A program made the position numbers and the translations under genes. A stretch of 7,358 bases of DNA, taken from assembly GCA_003563755.1 (NCBI GenBank), contig PWUB01000131.1:1-7358 (forward strand), written 5' to 3'. Shown here piece after piece: positions 5,878-7,358 of this stretch. This DNA is from Clostridia bacterium. Lineage in GTDB: Bacteria; Bacillota_E; SLMV01; PUMD01. The first letter of the stretch is position 1. Every line of letters starts with the position of its first letter. The notes beneath the pieces were generated by a model. That model saw nothing but the letters and a program-made list of their open reading frames with translations. It ran no database searches and had not been told where the DNA came from.

Positions 5878-6528
5878 TCAATCTAGACTTCTTGGTAAAT
5901 ATCCCTTTCCCTTCTCTCGAGGCACCGCGGTCCCGCCGCTCATCTCCGCCACCCACAGGCAGAACCCCGGCCAGTCATCCTCTGAGACAGCGACCTTCAC
6001 CGTGACCTCGGCCGCATACCCAACGTCCAGGAGGCGGTGCTCGGTGTTGCGCAGGTGATGCTCCATCCTGCCCCACAGAGCGTAGGGGACATCGATTTCA
6101 CCCATCCTGTGCAGCACGTGCTCGCACACCCCTGCGCGCTCCAGTGCCTCTCGCCCAGCGTTACCGTAGGCGCGGGCCAATCCTCCCTTGCCGAGAAGGG
6201 TGCCCCCGAACAGCCTGGTGACGACGATGAGACTGTCGGTCAGCTCCCTGCCCTGCAAGAGCTGCAACAGAGGCATCCCCGCAGTTCCCGAGGGTTCGCC
6301 GTCGTCGGAGTATATCTCACGGGGTGATCGCCGACCCAGGCGCCAGGCGTGAGGGTGATGGGAGGCCCCGGGGAACTCAACGGCCAGTTCCTCGAGTTCC
6401 TTCCTCACCCCCTCCTCGCTGCAGACCGGGACAGCTGTGCCCGTGAACGTCGATCTGCGGCGCACGATGCGCGCCTCTCCCCTCGCACCCAGGGTCAGGT
6501 ATGACTTGACGGGTTGGGCATCTAGCAC
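5878..6528 (-). CDS. YigZ/IMPACT family protein (UPF0029 with C-terminal DUF1949-like domain)
   Basis: Widely conserved cytoplasmic protein of about 210 residues; this one has 216. The signature is clear: HHPHAWRLG (57-65), YSDDGEPSGTAGMPLLQLL (73-91) and VVTRLFGGTLLGKGGLARAYGNA (102-124, usually VRYFGG). Residues about 141-198 form the ferredoxin-like C-terminal domain. Eukaryotic IMPACT regulates Gcn2; the bacterial role is poorly defined and probably touches RNA or the ribosome, so I assign no function. GTG at 6528 gives the normal N-terminus for the family (a Y-x-T...GEA-x-I pattern at 10-21). The nearest binding site, AGGAGAGG (6550-6543), is 14 bases away, which is long. The gene begins 36 bases after the HAD phosphatase, in the same frame, and ends 6-12 bases before the dehydrogenase. 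No other start is available: upstream there is only the HAD stop in this frame. Confidence 0.95.
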   Translation of the reverse strand: MLDAQPVKSYLTLGARGEARIVRRRSTFTGTAVPVCSEEGVRKELEELAVEFPGASHHPHAWRLGRRSPREIYSDDGEPSGTAGMPLLQLLQGRELTDSLIVVTRLFGGTLLGKGGLARAYGNAGREALERAGVCEHVLHRMGEIDVPYALWGRMEHHLRNTEHRLLDVGYAAEVTVKVAVSEDDWPGFCLWVAEMSGGTAVPREKGKGYLPRSLD

Positions 6529-6564
6529 TGTGGATCTTTCATCCTCTCCTGGGGCGACACCGGG

Positions 6565-7358
6565 CTACGTTGTGCAGCATCCCCGGGCGCTGGCTTCAGC
6601 CGGGAAAAAGCGCTCGAGCACCTCGGCCACACCCTCAATGAAGCTGCCCTCGGTCACCAGGTCCGCCTGGTCATGGAGGTGGTGTGCGGCGTTCGCGACC
6701 AGAACCCCCCGCCCAGCGGCCTCCAACATATCCAGGTCCCCTATGCTGTCGCCGACGGCAACAGAGCGACGGATCGGAACACGCAGATGCCGGGCCACGT
6801 AGCGCAGGGCCTTCCCCTTCGACGCACCTGGCGGCAGGACCTCGATCAACGTAGGTACGCTGCGCAGCATAGAGGCACCCTCCCCGACCAGGCACTGCAG
6901 GGACGACTCGATCTCGGGCGCAGTGTCGGCATCCACCCGGATACCCAGGGCGGTCACGGCGAGCCCGTCAGAACCCACGACCCGCACCAGGTCATCGTCG
7001 ATCTCTATGGGCACCTCCAGGATCCGTGAATACCGCTCTGCGGCCGCGTGAGGGATGTTACAGTGAATTGATTCCGGGGTGTATACGTAAGCAGGGAGTC
7101 CGCCCGCGGCCGCGGAGTTCAGGATCTCCCTGCACAGCTCCGGGTCAAGGTTCAGCTCGCGCAAAACCGCGCCGTCTGCGTCCCTGACCACCGACCCGCT
7201 GTTGGCGATGACGGGTCCGGTGATACCGAGTCGTCGGGCGAACAGTCGCGCCGAGGTGTAGGGTCGCCCCGTGGCCAGCACCACCACGACCTCTCTGCAC
7301 ACCGCGGTTTGGATCACTTCCCTGGCGCGCCTCCCCACTTTCCTGTCAGGTCCTAACA
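6565..7358 (-). CDS. Cof-type HAD-IIB phosphatase, N-terminus outside window
   Basis: Haloacid-dehalogenase-superfamily hydrolase, probably dephosphorylating small sugar or cofactor phosphates through an aspartyl-phosphate. The open frame continues unbroken to the right edge. Upstream of a possible GTG at 7338 the codons read L-G-P-D-R-K, matching the stretch that follows DxDGTL in Cof proteins. The GTG is therefore internal and the true start, with the nucleophile motif, lies beyond 7358. Visible motifs are motif II LATGRP (about 7278-7261), the C2-type cap in the middle, motif III lysine in GASKGKAL, and motif IV GDSIGDLDM followed by GVLVANA. The C-terminal LERFF and a short cysteine-containing tail end at TAG 6565. 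It is the first visible gene of the yigZ-dehydrogenase-aminotransferase run. The substrate is unknown; a phosphoglycolate- or phosphoserine-type activity would fit the neighbours but is not shown by the sequence. Confidence 0.92.
   Translation of the reverse strand, partial: LGPDRKVGRRAREVIQTAVCREVVVVLATGRPYTSARLFARRLGITGPVIANSGSVVRDADGAVLRELNLDPELCREILNSAAAGGLPAYVYTPESIHCNIPHAAAERYSRILEVPIEIDDDLVRVVGSDGLAVTALGIRVDADTAPEIESSLQCLVGEGASMLRSVPTLIEVLPPGASKGKALRYVARHLRVPIRRSVAVGDSIGDLDMLEAAGRGVLVANAAHHLHDQADLVTEGSFIEGVAEVLERFFPAEASARGCCTT

Noticed and set aside
7336..7338. GTG as the start of the HAD phosphatase
   Set aside because: The frame stays open to the window edge and the upstream codons match the expected Cof sequence; starting here would remove the catalytic aspartate motif.

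Overview
The window is GC-rich, and every gene I can support lies on the minus strand, so transcription runs from the right end to the left end. Several starts are GTG or TTG, and most have strong GGAGG-type ribosome binding sites. The pyruvate kinase carries the extra C-terminal PEP-utilising-type domain familiar from Bacillus and Geobacillus. Together with an M55 DppA-type D-aminopeptidase and a Cof-type phosphatase, this suggests a GC-rich member of the Bacillota or a relative. That placement is inference; no taxonomic marker is present.

Layout in transcription order. (1) 7358-6565: a Cof-type HAD phosphatase whose 5' end is cut by the window edge. (2) 6528-5878: a YigZ/IMPACT-family protein. 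(3) about 5865-4891: a D-2-hydroxyacid dehydrogenase. (4) 4861-3695: a class V aminotransferase of the serine-pyruvate/alanine-glyoxylate type. These four have gaps of about 36, 6-12 and 29 bases and look like one operon. Next come a 239-base intergenic stretch with strong inverted repeats, (5) a small orphan protein that looks like a PUA/EVE-type fold (3455-2976), and a 222-base stretch with a cluster of short dyads. Then follow (6) DppA (2753-1947) and, 19 bases on, (7) pyruvate kinase (1927-146). At the left edge is (8) the first 22 codons of a small protein with two CPxC pairs, probably a zinc ribbon, starting at a TTG at 67.

Metabolic reading: the dehydrogenase/aminotransferase pair can be read two ways. 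It could make serine from 3-phosphoglycerate, or it could interconvert serine/glyoxylate with hydroxypyruvate/glycerate. The dehydrogenase's cofactor loop (Y-C-G-R-R, no acidic residue) resembles NADPH-using glyoxylate/hydroxypyruvate reductases and favours the second reading. Pyruvate kinase closes lower glycolysis, and DppA suggests D-amino-acid peptide turnover.

Most of the window is ordinary central and amino-acid metabolism. The items most worth a second look are the pyruvate kinase C-terminal domain that has lost its signature histidine, the unrecognised PUA-like protein with structured flanks, the cofactor switch in the dehydrogenase, and a nested palindrome upstream of dppA. I found no RNA genes, mobile elements, CRISPR arrays or defence systems.
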